Assembly (NCBI GenBank): GCA_029783825.1
Contig: JAREIK010002266.1
Coordinates: 112,014-176,013, forward strand
Direction of reading: 5' to 3'
Source: Sapria himalayana
Taxonomy: Eukaryota; Streptophyta; Magnoliopsida; Malpighiales; Rafflesiaceae
DNA: 64,000 nucleotides
A program made the translations under genes and the position numbers. The notes below the pieces were generated by a model. That model did no database searches. It saw nothing but the letters and a program-made list of their open reading frames with translations, and was not told the DNA's origin. This document shows positions 37,974 to 50,886 of the stretch, piece after piece. The stretch's first letter is position 1, and every line of letters starts with the position of its first letter.

Positions 37974-38225
37974 GTAGTTGTGTCAAACGAGCCAGGTAGG
38001 CCAGGCCCGATCTGAGCCAAGTCTCGAGTCAGTCGTGCGTAGCCCAGCACGGCATGGTCCAGCATTATGCCTAGGCCTGTGATGGGCCGGCTCGAGGCAC
38101 GGCTCGTGCAGGGCAATGTCGAGGCAACCCATGCCTCATCTCGGGCCCGACATAGTCTGGTACCTTGGTCTAAAGGCACGGTTCTTCGGCATGACCTGAA
38201 CCAATGCCCACTCCCCGAATTTAAA
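37974..38225. mobile_element. hAT terminal fragment
   Basis: Begins near 37975 with TAGTTGTGTCAAACGAGCC, a diverged form of the TAGAGGTGTCAAACGAGC hAT end. It continues with GC-rich sequence typical of that family (CCCAGCACGGCATGG, GGGCCGGCTCGAGGCACGGC) to about 38220. No matching right end was found, so it is truncated or badly decayed. It abuts the purine tract exactly. Confidence 0.6.
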
Positions 38226-40149
38226 ACCCATATATATGTTCTTATACATAATTATTTTTATTATTTTGTTTTATAATTTTCAATAAATATGATGATAAGA
38301 ATTACAAATGATATTTGATTTTTATTTTTGATATTGTTTACTTGATTATATTTTATTAATAGATAAAAATTATAAATAATATTTAATAAAACATATAATT
38401 TTTATATTTATTATGCAAAGTGTACCTAACAAAAAAAAATGTGGCATGATTACGCATTTTGCTTCAAAACTCCAAAAGACTTTTACGCCTTAGACATCAA
38501 GGCTCCAAAAAGTTTTTGTCTTGATATATCTTGCGCCTCAAATAACTTTGACTAATATGAGTAAAAGTCTCCTATAAAAAGATTATGAAAGCTATTTTGA
38601 TGAAATAAGTCATGAGGCAAAGAAAATACATGTCAAGGTAAGAATACTTGACATACTAAAATGGACCACAAGACAGCAAAACCAATTGAGAATTCATCGA
38701 TACATTGTGACAATTCTAAGAGATTATAAATTTTCACCATAATATTTATACGAGTGAATTAGAGAGATCGATGAAATAGAATGTCATGGCCCAGTAAAAT
38801 TCAAAAAAATATCAGATAGTATGTTCGGCTTAAAAAGATTTTCAGAATGATCTTGAAGAGATTTCAAGATGAATCATATAAAGTTCTAAAGACTTCACTC
38901 TATTCACTCAAGAATATTCTAAATTTTTTATGTAATGAAATTGTGATAGGTTACAAAATTTAAGTTATTGGTGAAGGAAAGCTCTCGCTATATAAGGGAG
39001 AGGGAGAGTATTTATCATTGCACTCCAATTTTATTTATAATGTATCATTTCTCTCTAAATATTTTTGTCTTAATAAGTTAATAGATGTAACTTAATAGAT
39101 ATAATGAGTGGATAAAGCAATAGTTGTAACTTAATAGATGTAACTTTTGTGAAAGATAAGAATAGATTGACTTAAAAAATTGAAGAGGAATATTTATTAG
39201 TATTAGGATGCACATATAGCAATAAAGCTCATGATCCATGATACTTGCATAGGGAAAAGATCCACTTAGTTTATATATTTTTCTATAGAGGAATCTTGCC
39301 TTCTAGAAAAATAAAAGACAAACAATTATAATGATGTTCAATACAAAGGCACAGTTTATGGTGATAATGGTAGTTAGATGCGAGATACTTGGGATCGAGC
39401 ACACATACTCAAAAATATCATGAATCCACTTTCTTTTCTCAACAATTTTTAATATAATAGTGAGATAATGAAATATATAATTTCCAATCTAGTATTTTAA
39501 GAGCGGATAAAACAAATAAATGTTTAATGCTTCTTCCTCGAAGACATCTTCACATAAATATTCAAAATATCTCAATTTACTTGTCTTTCTTACAAACTTA
39601 GTGTTCTACATGTTTACGTACCAAGTTAAGAGGGAGCTTTATTATTTTTAATTTCAAATTATTTTTTAGTTTATTGCTTGCCTAATTTTATGATTGATGG
39701 AATACCCAACATATAGACGACCTCAAATCATTAGCTTATTATGTAAGCACACCACTTGTTTGTTATTAATTATTGAGTATTTATTTCTAATTTGATAATT
39801 TTATTTATGAGTTAGGTTTTCAATAATATGTTTCAATTTTTATTATAATTTATTGTCAATCAAATGTGTTGTAAAATAACAATTTTAAGATTATTTTTTA
39901 CCTTTTAATATTGTTGTATAGGAACTAATGATTTTCATTAAGAGTTTTATTGTCGATCAATTTATATATTTTATAATGAGATACGCCAGGTCATGTTGGA
40001 ACAAACAAACATCCTCCACTCCGATGTGACTTGGATACTAATATCAAGACTTGCGCAAAGATCAATTATTAATTATAAATAAATTCTCATTGTAAAAATA
40101 AGTCTATAAGAAAAGATCATAAGAGAAAATCAATTATTAAATAACTTAA
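38226..40149. other. Unassigned interval with LTR-like promoter sequence
   Basis: 38640-39100 looks like an LTR: a CTATATAAGGGAG TATA box at 38988-39000 is followed by a GAGAGGGAGAG-like leader and CTCTCTAAAT near 39052. The phrase GTAACTTAATAGAT is repeated near 39087 and 39130. No second LTR copy was found. The plus-strand RT fragment starting at 40150 could belong to the same element. The rest is AT-rich. Confidence 0.4.
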
Positions 40150-40431
40150 AGAAATACTTATAGCGAGTGAGTTCATTCAGATGTTTAATGCGGACTATCA
40201 TAATAATTTTTCTTTAGTAACCAAGATCATTTCCATAAGTCTTATTTCACTAACGACATCTCATAGAAAAAAGATATACCACCTAGATATAAAAAATATT
40301 TTTCTTTATAATGATCTTATTAGAAATTTGATATTGAGTAGTCAGCTGAGTTTCGAGTAGCACATTCAGACACAATTTAGAGAATATGGAAATCATTTTA
40401 TATCCTGAAAAATCACAAAGTCTGATTTGCA
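40150..40431 (+). mobile_element. Ty1/copia reverse transcriptase fragment
   Basis: Plus-strand translation near 40210-40320 reads FSLVTKIISISLISLTT, then YHLDIKNIFLYNDL. This corresponds to the copia RT phrase FSPVAK...RLFISLAAT...HQLDIKNAFLHGDL. Later residues near 40330-40425 decay further. The sequence stops where hAT-like sequence begins at 40432, so the RT was probably cut by that insertion. Confidence 0.65.
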
Positions 40432-43400
40432 TAAAGGTGTCGTCTAGGTCGGGTGACACGAGCCTTACCCAGCACAACACAAAATTATTGTGCCTGGACT
40501 TCGATCATGTCGACCCATAGCATGACTCATGTCGTGCCAAGCATGAGCCCCATGCATTCAGCACGATAAGGACAAAAAAACATCACACGTACCTGCCACA
40601 CACCTACCATGATGGCACATTGTAAAATAAAGAGTGTGAATTCAAGGGCCTGATTTTAGATGATATTTATTAATAGGGCAGCTAAAGGTATGCGCATCAT
40701 TTATTAATAGCAATTATTATTGAACAATGAATGCAATATGTGTTTCTGACAAAACATCGAGATGTCATTATTCCTGTCAAAATTATGACAAAAAATATAA
40801 CTTAACTTATCTATAAGTCGTTTGATTTCATCCTATGTTTATGGATAAAAATCCAATGGTTATTAAATTTCTCTTCATAAATAAATATCAGAAAATTAAA
40901 ATAAATATTTTTTAATGTTAGAAACTTTCTGTAAAAAATATATTAATATTTATAGGTTTTCACACATTATAATTTCCTCATTTTCTCTCACTTTCTCTCA
41001 AAATATCACAATGCGAACATCAACTTTAATTATTTTTTTTTATTTTTATTACTATATTATAATATTTAATAAATAATATATTGTGTTTTTGAACATATTA
41101 ATATTGGTAAGCAAGCACTCTAATTGGCATTTGAAGACTTGCTAGGCATAGAGATTGAAAGTAAAGAAATATATGCTTGTACAAAAAATATCAAATTAAG
41201 ATATTTTTTACTAAACACTATTTAAAAAAATAGAAAATAATAAATATTATAAAAATTATATAAACCGAGACATAGATAAGAAAGAACCAACTAGGAGATT
41301 CGAGGTTAAGTTACCTCCTGGACATAAGTTGGCATTAGACTCTGCACCTAAAAATTTAAGAATAAATAATAATTTGCAATATAAACCCACTTAAAATAAT
41401 CAAAATAAAAATTCTAGAATACGTCAAAAAATATTTAAAACAATATATATATGATCAATGAAATATATGCTTGTGCGAAAATGCCCCAAAAAATATTGGA
41501 CATCTGATCTCATGTGAACCAACTCAATATGAGCAGCGGATTTTTTGAATATGGATCAATTTCAAATTCATTAACCATATTTATTTACCGACATAACTTT
41601 GCAACGGACGAACATGATAAAATTTATTATTAGCATAAATCTTCCAATATAATTTTTGGAAGATCATAATCTATTTTATCTTATGAACCCGTACATTCAT
41701 TCTACTTATTATAAGATCCATAGGATGATCAATAAGAATGAAATAATAAAGATAATATAAAATAAAAAATAATTAATAAATAAATACCTTAGAAACACAA
41801 TGTTGAGTGGTGGTCTCTGCGATATCAAATATTTGGACTATTCAAGATAACAATGTATTCATATGCAAACCCACTTACTTTATTGGTTCTAAGTGAACAC
41901 AAAATAAAGAAAAATATTAAAATTTCATGAGATTCTTCATCCACATGATAATCTCGCTATATATGAAAGTCAGTTGAGAATCTTTAGAAAATACGAGATA
42001 TAAAATAAAATATTTATTATTACCTATGATAATGCATCAAATAATAATATCATTATTGATAATTTTTGAGAACCTTAGACACAATATCTTGGATGAGATT
42101 TTTCATGTTGTGTATGTTCCCATAATAAACTTGATAGTGCATACCGACTAAAAAATAATTCTCCATCATTAGAACATATACAAAATATACTAAAATATAA
42201 TAATAATACGTAGCCGACTATAATAGTTTCTCTTTGTGTAGGTCAAAATGCTAAAAAAAATAAGTAAATATTTGACACCAATGAAATTATATACATTGCA
42301 CATAGATACATATACAATATTAGTAATCTATTTAACAAATATAAAAAATCTCAAATTTTTATGTCATAGCTACTAAAATAGAAAATGAGTATTTAAAATA
42401 TTAGTTTTTTTTGCTATCTTTTTATCACTTGGGTACTTATATGGATTTTATGATTAAGATGAAAACACAAAATATTATCAAATATATATCCATTTGCAAG
42501 AACCAACAATGATAATCAAATTGGAGATATTAAATAATTAAATAATATATTTAAATATTATAATAATAAATATAATAGTTTTAACGAGCTTCCGAATAGG
42601 ATAATCGATACCATATTAGAAGATTGTGACTTTTCAATTCACTTAGCTAGTGCCAGACAATGAGAAAGTTCATCAAATAGGAGCATGCTATCAAGATACT
42701 AAAATACTAGTTACTATTTAATTTAATCTTAAAATGTTAAACAATTTTTGATATATTGAGTTAATAAAAATATATGTTATCATATTTTTAATACTATCAA
42801 AAATGACACAGATCTTCGGATCCCTCAAGTGACTAGCATAGCATTAAAATATTTTTTTTCTATGATTATGAATATAATTTCAAATTGAACCACAATACAT
42901 CCATATATCATTAAAGTTCTTTCTTGCTTAAAAAAATAAAAAAAACATATTAATCTTTCAGATAAATAAAATAGATCAGGTGGATAATAATATTTACGAA
43001 TAAAATGATAACCATACAAAGACTATCAGTTGTGACTATCTGTACCAAACAGAGTAACTTATGACATTGGACAATCATGCATTTCTTCAAAAAAAATTCT
43101 TGAAATATATATTTTCAAATCTAAGTGTATTATTTATAGGTTTTTTCTTATTTCAAATTAATGACATTTTCAATGTAGTTTACTTTTTATGTTTACATAA
43201 TATTAAAATTTACTATTAATTAAAATTACAAAGTGACTTATAACAATTTGTACTATTAATTATAATTTATTTTTTTTTATTTACATAATATTAGTGTGTA
43301 CGATATAAATACACTAAATTTAACTAAAAATTAAAATTATTTAATTTACAAGCATCTGAGCCTCAAGCCATATCACACTACACTTTGGCCACTCTTGGCT
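40432..43400 (+). mobile_element. Old hAT transposon copy, transposase decayed
   Basis: The left end reads TAAAGGTGTCGTCTAGGTCGGG, a decayed hAT terminus, followed by a GC-richer block (40437-40570). Internal landmarks follow the element at 54980-58586 in order. 41490-41640 matches the region just after its BED finger. 42050-42130 matches its conserved core (TTGGATGAGATTTTTCATGTTG). 42600-42780 and 42790-42880 match its C-terminal region, including TATTTTTTTTCTATGATTATGA. GC-richer sequence at 43349-43440 may be the right terminal block, without a clear inverted repeat. No intact frame. Confidence 0.6.
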
Positions 43401-43525
43401 CAATTACCCATGCCCCAAGAAAAATACAGGAGGCAACCATGTTATGATATACATAAATAATATTTGAATTATAATATAATTATAAATATCCTAATTATTT
43501 TATTAGTTCTGATTATTGCAGGCAA

Positions 43526-43620
43526 CCACTCCACTGCCTAGCCTATTGCCTACTAGCCACTCCACTGCCTAGCCTATTGCCTACTAGCCACTCCACTGCT
43601 TAGCCCACCGCCCATTGGCA
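43526..43620. repeat. 31-bp minisatellite, three copies
   Basis: CCACTCCACTGCCTAGCC begins at 43526, 43557 and 43588, so the period is 31 bp. The first two copies are identical by eye; the third differs in CTTAGCCC and then drifts. Its GCCTATTGCCTACTAG phrase is also seen in the 6.06-6.18 kb block. Confidence 0.9.
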
Positions 43621-43891
43621 ACCCCAATGCCCATTCTAGGTTACACAAATATGTTATAATATTTTTTTTTCTAGATGAGTTCTGATTGTAGGATAGTTAT
43701 ATATGGTATACAAAGAAGATATTCAAATTATATAAAATAATAAATTAAGAATTATTCAACTCAATCAATAGCTCTATTCATAATTCTAGATAAACAAACT
43801 TAAAAAACTCAGATATTTTATAGGTATAAATTAACATATTCCAGAAGATGAATTATTTTATTACATAGTAGATATGAAATTAATACTCTTA

Positions 43892-45380
43892 TAGATGTGG
43901 CAAGTGGGCCCAGTGGTCCAGGCATGGACCGAGGCATAGCCCGACTGAGTCGTGTTAGTTCGGCACAATACGGTCCAAAACCGTGCCTGGACCCATGTAG
44001 TGCTTGCTCGAAGCATATCTCATGCAGAGCTAGGCTAGGAGGTGTCGGGCCTCGTACCGGACCATGCATGCCCCGACTACTTGGCCCATAGGCACGATCA
44101 AGTGGCACGGTAGGAAACCGTGCTTTAACTAGATTTCGGACGAGGTCCGATTGTACCTCACTCGACCCGCCTAGTTTTTTTTTAAAATAATAGTTTTTTT
44201 TTAAAAACAGCCATGCGTTTGCAGAGGCCGTCCGCATGGCACGATCCAAGCCCAGCGCTCACATGGATGTGGCACGCACCTCCTCTCCCGCAAAAAAGAC
44301 CCTCCCGCAAAAAAGACCGCGAGTCGGGTCTGATTGGACCCGACCCTCGGTCCCACTTCCACGAGGCCGGAAGCCCCGAACTGACTTAGATCGCCTATTC
44401 CCCCAACGGGAAAAAAAATAAAAAAAAATAAAAATATATATTTTTAGCCGTTAGATTCGCCTCCAACGGCAAGGGGGCATAATACAACGGTGCTCATAAT
44501 TCTGCCCCCTAAAAAATTATTAAGAATTCAAAAAAATAAAAAAAAATATCTTTTTTTATAAAAAATTAATATCTTTAATCTATAAATTATACCCCCCTCC
44601 CTTTAACATTTATGTTTTTCAAAAACATAAATTCTCTCAAATCGTTCTATTTCTCTCTCAAAAATCTCGCTTCTCTCTCTCGGGCCTCGGGATTTTGGCA
44701 TTCGGCTTGGATTTTCATGAATCTCGACTTGAGTTTTGAACATTAGAGCTTGACTGTGGTGCACTGTGCACGTGACCGACCTCACTGGATTTACCGGGTA
44801 ATTTATTTTATGGTTTTTTTAACTCTTCTCTCTCTCTAGTTTCTCTCTCTAGACCAAAATTAAGAAAAATAAAAATCATAAAAAATAACAAATACAACTA
44901 AAACATATTTAAATTTAGAAAATGAAAATATTACACATAGGTCTGAGGTTGCTGAAACTTTAGTTTCTCCATTCGTCTCAACCCAAACTTCTAAAAAATA
45001 AAAAACTAGGAGGATTTCTGTAGTTTGGATTCATTTTAATATAATAACACAAAAAATATTGGGGATAATGAACAAGAAATGACACAGTGCAAATATTTTA
45101 TGGGACTTTTAACATGTAAGAGTTCGTTTGGGACTGGGCACCTAAAATGACATGCCGAATTATGCACCAATCATCCATTATGCTCAAGGACTGGGCACTA
45201 AAGTAGACTACTGGCCAGGCCTGGCCCGAGCGGGCCCGGCACGGCACGGCACTGCCTGTCGTGCCTTCGAGCAATGCCGGGCTCGGCTTTTTTTAAACCA
45301 TGTCGTGCCCGGCACGAAAGCATGCTCGTGCTCCAAAAAACGAGGCGGGCCGGCCCAACCCGGCCCGTTTGACACCTCTA
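43892..45380 (+). mobile_element. Internally deleted hAT element, about 1.49 kb
   Basis: The left end is TAGATGTGGCAAGTGGGCCC and the proposed right end is GGCCCGTTTGACACCTCTA at 45362-45380. The first 1.27 kb follows 54980-56135 of the complete element: GC-rich terminal block, AAAATTATTAAGAATTCAAAAA, CT-rich leader, and AAACTTTAGTTTCTCCATTCGTC. The start of the BED-finger region (CACCTAAAATGACATGCCGA, AATTATGCACCAATCATCC) is also present. The sequence then jumps to a 3' GC-rich terminal block, so almost all of the transposase is missing. Flanking octamers do not match, so the left or right boundary may be misplaced. CCCTCCCGCAAAAAAGACC is duplicated at 44299-44320. Confidence 0.6.
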
Positions 45381-45553
45381 GGTTTTTGGCCCGACCCAAA
45401 ACCAAACCAAACCTAGCCAAACCCGGCAGATTCGTGCCGCGCGCCCATGCCGGGCTGACCTCCACAGAACAATGTCTGTCCCAGCAAGGTAGCACGCTCA
45501 GGCCGGCTAAAACCATGCAGGGCTGGCCCGGCACGGCCTGTTTGACACCTCTT
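45381..45553. mobile_element. Second hAT 3' terminal block
   Basis: Directly after the end at 45380 comes another GC-rich stretch ending GGCACGGCCTGTTTGACACCTCT (about 45530-45552), a second copy of the hAT right end. It may be the true end of the element that starts at 43892, with a nested terminus at 45380, or the remnant of a second insertion. Confidence 0.5.
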
Positions 45554-46562
45554 TTGCCAATGAAGAGATTTGAGCATTTCAATTAGGGATCTGCCTTTTT
45601 GGAATTCTCTTCCCGCTAATATTCTATGGATGCTATAAAAACACTTTTAGAAAATAGATCTTCTCTTTGGAGATGTAGGACTGATAAGGTTTCTTTGGCA
45701 GAATTTTTCATTGACTTTGGTGATTAAGTAAAGGCACACGTACAACTTATAGCAGGAGACGATCCACATCAGCAAGAGATAATGACTTTCCAGAACACTC
45801 AAATGATGGCACTGTTATCTCTCAGTCACCACCTGCCCCTCCTGCACCATCAAAACAACTTAGAAATCTGAACATCAACATGCTGGTAATGCAGTAGCAG
45901 CAGCTTGTTTTTCAGGTCAGGATAATTTCCCTAGGCAGGGAGAAGTGATTGCAAGTGGAGTCTCCTCAATTAGCTCTTAAGTGTCAGCCAGAGCCTTCCT
46001 GAAAGTGTGCAGATAAATCTTATTAGGGCGGATGAATCAACCTCACCCATATTCTGCCAATCTTTCCACTAGAAGAAGTAGGAGCAATCCCTGTTCTTCA
46101 CAGAGGCGTAATGTGCCGATGCCATCAGATGCATTTTATCAGGACTTCACGCCAGTGTTCTCTGATGGACATTGTCTGTAAAATGATGATGAAACTGCCA
46201 AAACTGAATCATCCATATGTATTTCGTGTGGTACCATTTAAACAACTAAAACATCACTTTCTGGGGATGAGCTCTGCACTAACAAATCAAGCTTAAATTC
46301 TTGGCAAGAAGATAGCAGCTACTCTATTGAGGTTTAGTTGCAGCTAAATCGCAGCAGAAAATTTTAAATTTTTAATTTGCAAAGTACATGAACATCATCA
46401 ACTATACTATTCTCAGAATTGAGGAGACTTTCAGCAAGCTGTCTACCTGGTAATGAAATAACACATGAGAACAGATTGCATTTTTATCTGAATTGAATGG
46501 CAGTGAACATCGTCTTGTCCACTGTGATTTGGATTACTTGCAAATATATTCATGAACTCTTA
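45554..46562 (+). pseudogene. Unidentified exon-like gene fragment, frameshifted
   Basis: Composition is more balanced than in the surrounding DNA, and several stretches read like real protein in shifting plus-strand frames. About 45625-45725 gives WMLYKHFLENRSSLWRCRT, then DKVSLAEFFIDFGD. About 45738-45890 gives RTTYSRRRSTSARDNDFPEH, then SPPAPPAPSKQLRNLN. About 46015-46170 gives ADESTSPIF in one frame and MNQPHPYSANLSTRRSRS, then PMPSDAFYQDFTPVFSDGH in another. About 46180-46285 gives a further Ser/Thr-rich stretch. Frames are separated by stops and shifts. I do not recognise the protein; a Ser/Arg-rich plant nuclear protein is only a guess. It starts just after a hAT 3' end and stops at the repeat flanking a copia element. 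Confidence 0.5.
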
Positions 46563-46707
46563 TCAAAATTGTAATTGGAACTGGCAATACTGATTCCACC
46601 TTTTCATAGTATCCATTGAAGTTCAAATTATCATATTCAGATGTTGAAAATTTTCATGACATTGATCATAATACGGTACATATTGTCATGTTATCAATTA
46701 ATAATAG
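46563..46707. repeat. Left copy of a ~145-bp direct repeat flanking a copia element
   Basis: Matches 51103-51245. Shared phrases are ACTGGCAATACTGATTCCACC / ACTAGCAATGCTGATTACACC, GTATCCATTGAAG, CATTGATCATAATA and CATGTTATCAAT. The order is repeat-LTR...LTR-repeat, so it is not part of a normal LTR. Confidence 0.8.
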
Positions 46708-46922
46708 TGTTACAAAAGGAATAGGTGGAACTCATCTAGCCCACATTAGAAATTCATTTGGGATTTCCAGATTTTTTTTCTATAAAAGAAAATTCCCCCT
46801 TATTAGAGAATAATCCCCAAAACCCTCAATTTCCTTGTATATGTATTTTGTTTATTATGTATTTATTGTCTTAGAATTAAATTCTTTATTTTTTAAATTA
46901 TTACGACTTTTATTTTATAACA
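46708..46922 (+). mobile_element. 5' LTR of Ty1/copia element, about 215 bp
   Basis: Starts TGTTAC and ends ATAACA, with TG...CA termini. It is matched by the 3' LTR at 50887-51102 over TAGCCCACAT, TTTGGGATTTCC, TAATCCCCAAAACC.CAATTTCCTT and TATTTATTGTCTTAG. Divergence between the two LTRs is substantial by eye, so the insertion is old. Confidence 0.8.
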
Positions 46923-46923
46923 G

Positions 46924-46935
46924 TGATATCAGATA
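46924..46935 (+). other. Primer-binding site (initiator tRNA-Met type)
   Basis: TGATATCAGATA lies 1 base after the 5' LTR and matches TGGTATCAGAGC at 9 of 12 positions. Confidence 0.7.
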
Positions 46936-49900
46936 GAGATTAGTTAGTAATTTTTATAGTTAATACATGTCCAGAAAATTTATGTTAAAAGAATGACAAG
47001 AATCTCAAGGTATGTGATTTTTAAGAATATATTGCATCATTCCACTTACCTGATAACTTTTTTGGTATATGGCAATTATTATTATTATTCTCAATTTACT
47101 ATTCATCATAAAAATAAAATATGATAATAAAAAATTTAATAGATATAATTTTTCATCATGAAAAATAAAAATTAATATAATTTTGAGGAATGATAATTAC
47201 ATAAATACAATTTGAAAAAAATAACCAGAATTCCTAGAGATAAGTAGAATGAAATAAATGATAATGCGGTCACTGATCTCCATTTGGCACTTGCTGATGA
47301 AGTATTGTTTAGTATGACAAAAAAAAATTACGACAAAAAATTTGAGAAACACTCACAAGATTATACGAGACAAAATCACTTCACAACAAGATCTTCTTAA
47401 AAAGAATACTTCATACTCTGCAAAGGATGAAATCTATTATGATAACTGACATTATTAACACTCTGAATACTCTATTTTATCAACTTACTATGTTGAGTTA
47501 TAAAATAGAAGAATTTGAACATACTGAAGTTTTACTTCGGAGTTTATAATATTTGTATTATCAACGCGTTATCAATATGACGAATGGTACTTTGATAGAT
47601 AATTTTATCTTCAATAATATTACCTTTACCTTCTTAGAAGAAGAAAGCAAGTGCAAAAATAAAAAAAAATAAATATACAAATACACAGCAAGTAGATACC
47701 ATGAAAGTGATATGAGTGAAATCAATAGAGCATGACCCTAGTAGAAGTTAGATATTATGATAGATGAAAATCTAGAAGTAAAAAAAATATTAAGTATTAT
47801 AACTATAACAAGAAATAACACTTCAAAAGAAATTTTTGATTTAAGAAAAAAAATATAAATGATAAGTTATCAAATACTAAAGAAAATATTACAAGTATCA
47901 ATAATGATGACAATATTTTATTTAGTAAGATAACAACGACAGTTGAAAGTATAAAGTAATTTGGTGATATATGGTTGCTAAGCTCAGGAACATCGTGGCA
48001 TATGGCATCTCATAGAGATTAGTTTTCAAAAATATAAACTAATCTCAGGAAAGTCTGTGTACATGAGAGATAATCAAGCTTTGAATATTGAAGTATTATT
48101 ACTATCAAAATAAAAATATTTAATAGTATGATTCATGTCATTCACGAGGTTAGACATGTGATGGACTTAAAGAAAAATTTATTATCTTTGAAACAAATTA
48201 ATAGCCTTGGATGTAAAATTCTTATTGATGATAGGACTATAAAAATTATGATAAATATATTTGTAGTAATAAAGAAAGAAAAGATCATAACAAATTTATT
48301 CAAACTTAAAAGAAAAATATTATAGAAAGTTCATACGTGTATTGGATCAATTAGCAAAGAAGAAAAATTAATGATGATATGAATCTCAAACTAGACCACA
48401 TATTAGAATAAGGTTTGAAATTTCTCTAACAAAAGGCTACTTCCGGACTCAAATAAGTAAATTTAGTTTTTTGTGAGCATCGTGTCATAGGTAAGCAGAA
48501 TAGATTGTCATTTATCAGATCAATTTTAAAACATAAAAATATTCTCAAGGAGCAAATTATTTTATATCCTTCATTGACGAATACTCAAGGAGATGTTTGG
48601 TGTATTCAATCAAAAAAATCAGATATATTTTTAATTTTTAATTATTTTAAAGCACGAATGAAACTTAAATCTGAGAAAATATTTAAATATTTACGAATAG
48701 ATAATAGAAGCGAGTATATAGATAGTGAGTTTTTTGATCTTTATAAGCAAGAAGATATCAAATAATAGTTCACAATCACATACACACCACAATAAAATAG
48801 AGTAGCAAAATATTTGAACAGAACTCTTACAAAATAAATGAGAATAATGTTGAGGACTATAAGGCTACCTAACTTTTTTTGGGCAGAAGTAGCTAGGACT
48901 ACATGTTATATGATACTAATGAAGATGTGGACGAGTGAGTCAATAGATTACTCTATTTTATATTTTTTTGATTGTCCTGCATATGTGATGTACAACACTC
49001 AAGAAGAATAAAGTTCGATCTAAACTCCCAAATATATATATTCTTAGGCTATGTTGAAGAAGTGTAGGGGTATCGCCTGTGGGAGCCCACTATCTACAAG
49101 ATAATTATCAACATAGATTTAATTTTTATAGAAAATCAAAGAATTAATGATAATAGTAAATTTAAAAAAAAATTTAGAAGTATTCACTGTACAAGTAGAA
49201 AATAATCAGAGACAAGATATTCCAATATCAATGAGAAAAGAATCAGAGCATGAAGCATGAGAGAAAGTCGAATCTGAGGCTCAAGAAATTAATCGGCCAA
49301 CTCATGATAGAAAGACGTTAAGTTGTCACTCATAGTATGTTACGAGGTGCAATATTTCAAAAGCAAGCTCTACAGAAGAACATAACTTAGAAACTGATAT
49401 TATAACCACTTGAAATAAAAATCTTTGATAACAAATAAATTTACAAGATAAAACAATATAACAATAATCAAGTAGAATAATATCATGCAAAATTGATGGT
49501 AAGGATATGTGCCCAAAAAGAAAATATTGATTTTAATGAAATTTTTTCTCTGATAATTCATCTTACAATAATTAGAGTAGTAATGACTCTATATACTATA
49601 TTTGATTTATATTTGAAGCAGTTGGATGTTAAAATTTCTTTGTTTCATGAAAAATTAAACAAAAATTATATGTTCTAACCAAAAAAATTTGTTAAAATTA
49701 ATAAGAAAAACATAGATTATAAGTTGAACAAATCTCTATACGATATAAAACAAGCATTGAGATGTTGATATAAGAAGTTTAATTACTTCATCATTAGTCT
49801 TAGGCATAATAGACTCAATTCAGGCCATCGTACGTACTACAAGAAGTTTGAAAATAATAATTTCATTATTTTATTATTATGCGTGAATGAAATGTTGATA

Positions 49901-50886
49901 GAAGGCTCAAGCAAATGTATAATCCAAAAATTAAAGACACAATTGGAAAGAAGTCCGATATGAAGGACTTAAAACTAACAAACAAAATTCTAGATATACA
50001 AATTTACTGAGATAGAAATAACAGGAAGATTTGCCTTTTGCAATTAAATTATTTTAACAATATCTTACAGCACTTCAAGTTGCAAGGTAGTAAGCCAGTT
50101 TCTACCCATCTTTTTGTTAATTTTAAATTATCATCAAGTATGTGTCCTAGCTCTGAAGAAGATGGGAGAAAGATATCTTGAGTGCCATGTGCATCAGTAG
50201 TAGAAAATTTAATATTCACAATAATTTATACAAGAGCATACATTGCACAAGCAGTGAAAGTGATTGATCGATTAATAGCAAATCCTAACATAGAACATTG
50301 AAATAATGTGAAGAGAATCCTCAGATATCTAAAAAGAAATCTCAAATATTGCATTATGTTATGAATATTCTGACCTTATTGTCAGCGGTTATGTTGATGT
50401 AGATTTTACTAGATATATTGATAATAACAAGTCTACCATAAACTATATTTTTACTCTTGTTGGATGATCTGTAAGTTGAGTTTCAAAGTTACAGACTATT
50501 TTATATACTTCTACGACAGAAGTAAAATATGTTACAGCTACACGAGCCAATAAAAAAATAATATGGTTGCAGTTACTATTAGAAGAACTTGAACACAAAT
50601 AAAATAAAGTTATTATATTTTGTGATAGTCAAAGTGATCTAAACTTAGTAAAAAATCAATATTTCACTTTAAAAACAAAATACATCAAGATACAATATAA
50701 TTTTTATGAGAGAAAATTGAATAAGAAAGTATAGATAAGCAAAAGATTCATACCAATAAAAACATAACAGATGTTTTGACCAAATTGATCAATACTGATA
50801 AGTTTGAATGGTATATAACTTCATGTAACTTAGCATCAATGAAACAAGTATTAAAAAGTAAAAAAAGTGATTTTCAAGTACATAAA
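46936..50886 (+). mobile_element. Ty1/copia gag-pol remnant (gag, PR, INT, RT, RNase H)
   Basis: Domains run in copia order on the plus strand. Gag: LHLALADEVLFSM near 47280 and LKRILHTLQ...INTLNTLFYQLTML near 47390-47500. Protease: DIWLLSSGTSWHMASHRD at 47965-48018, where the catalytic DSG reads SSG. GAG-pre-integrase: 48128-48325 (VRHVMDLKKNLLSLKQINSL). Integrase zinc finger remnant: FSFCEHRVIGKQNRLSF near 48455-48510. Integrase core: 48505-48765. RT: IDFNEIFSLIIHLTIIRVV and QLDVKISLFHEKL at 49493-49678, with the active-site YVDD changed to CVNE at 49880-49891. RNase H: GYVDVDFTRYIDNNKSTINY...VSKLQTILYTSTTEVKY near 50385-50545. Many stops and frameshifts; inactive. Phrasing resembles the Tork/TAR side of copia (inference). 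Confidence 0.85.

Noticed and set aside
43818..44249. 143-codon minus-strand frame
   Set aside because: Runs through the hAT GC-rich terminal block and AT-rich flank; no recognised motif.
45152..45586. 144-codon plus and 124-codon minus frames
   Set aside because: Both lie in the hAT 3' terminal blocks; opposite-strand frames of similar length signal composition, not coding.
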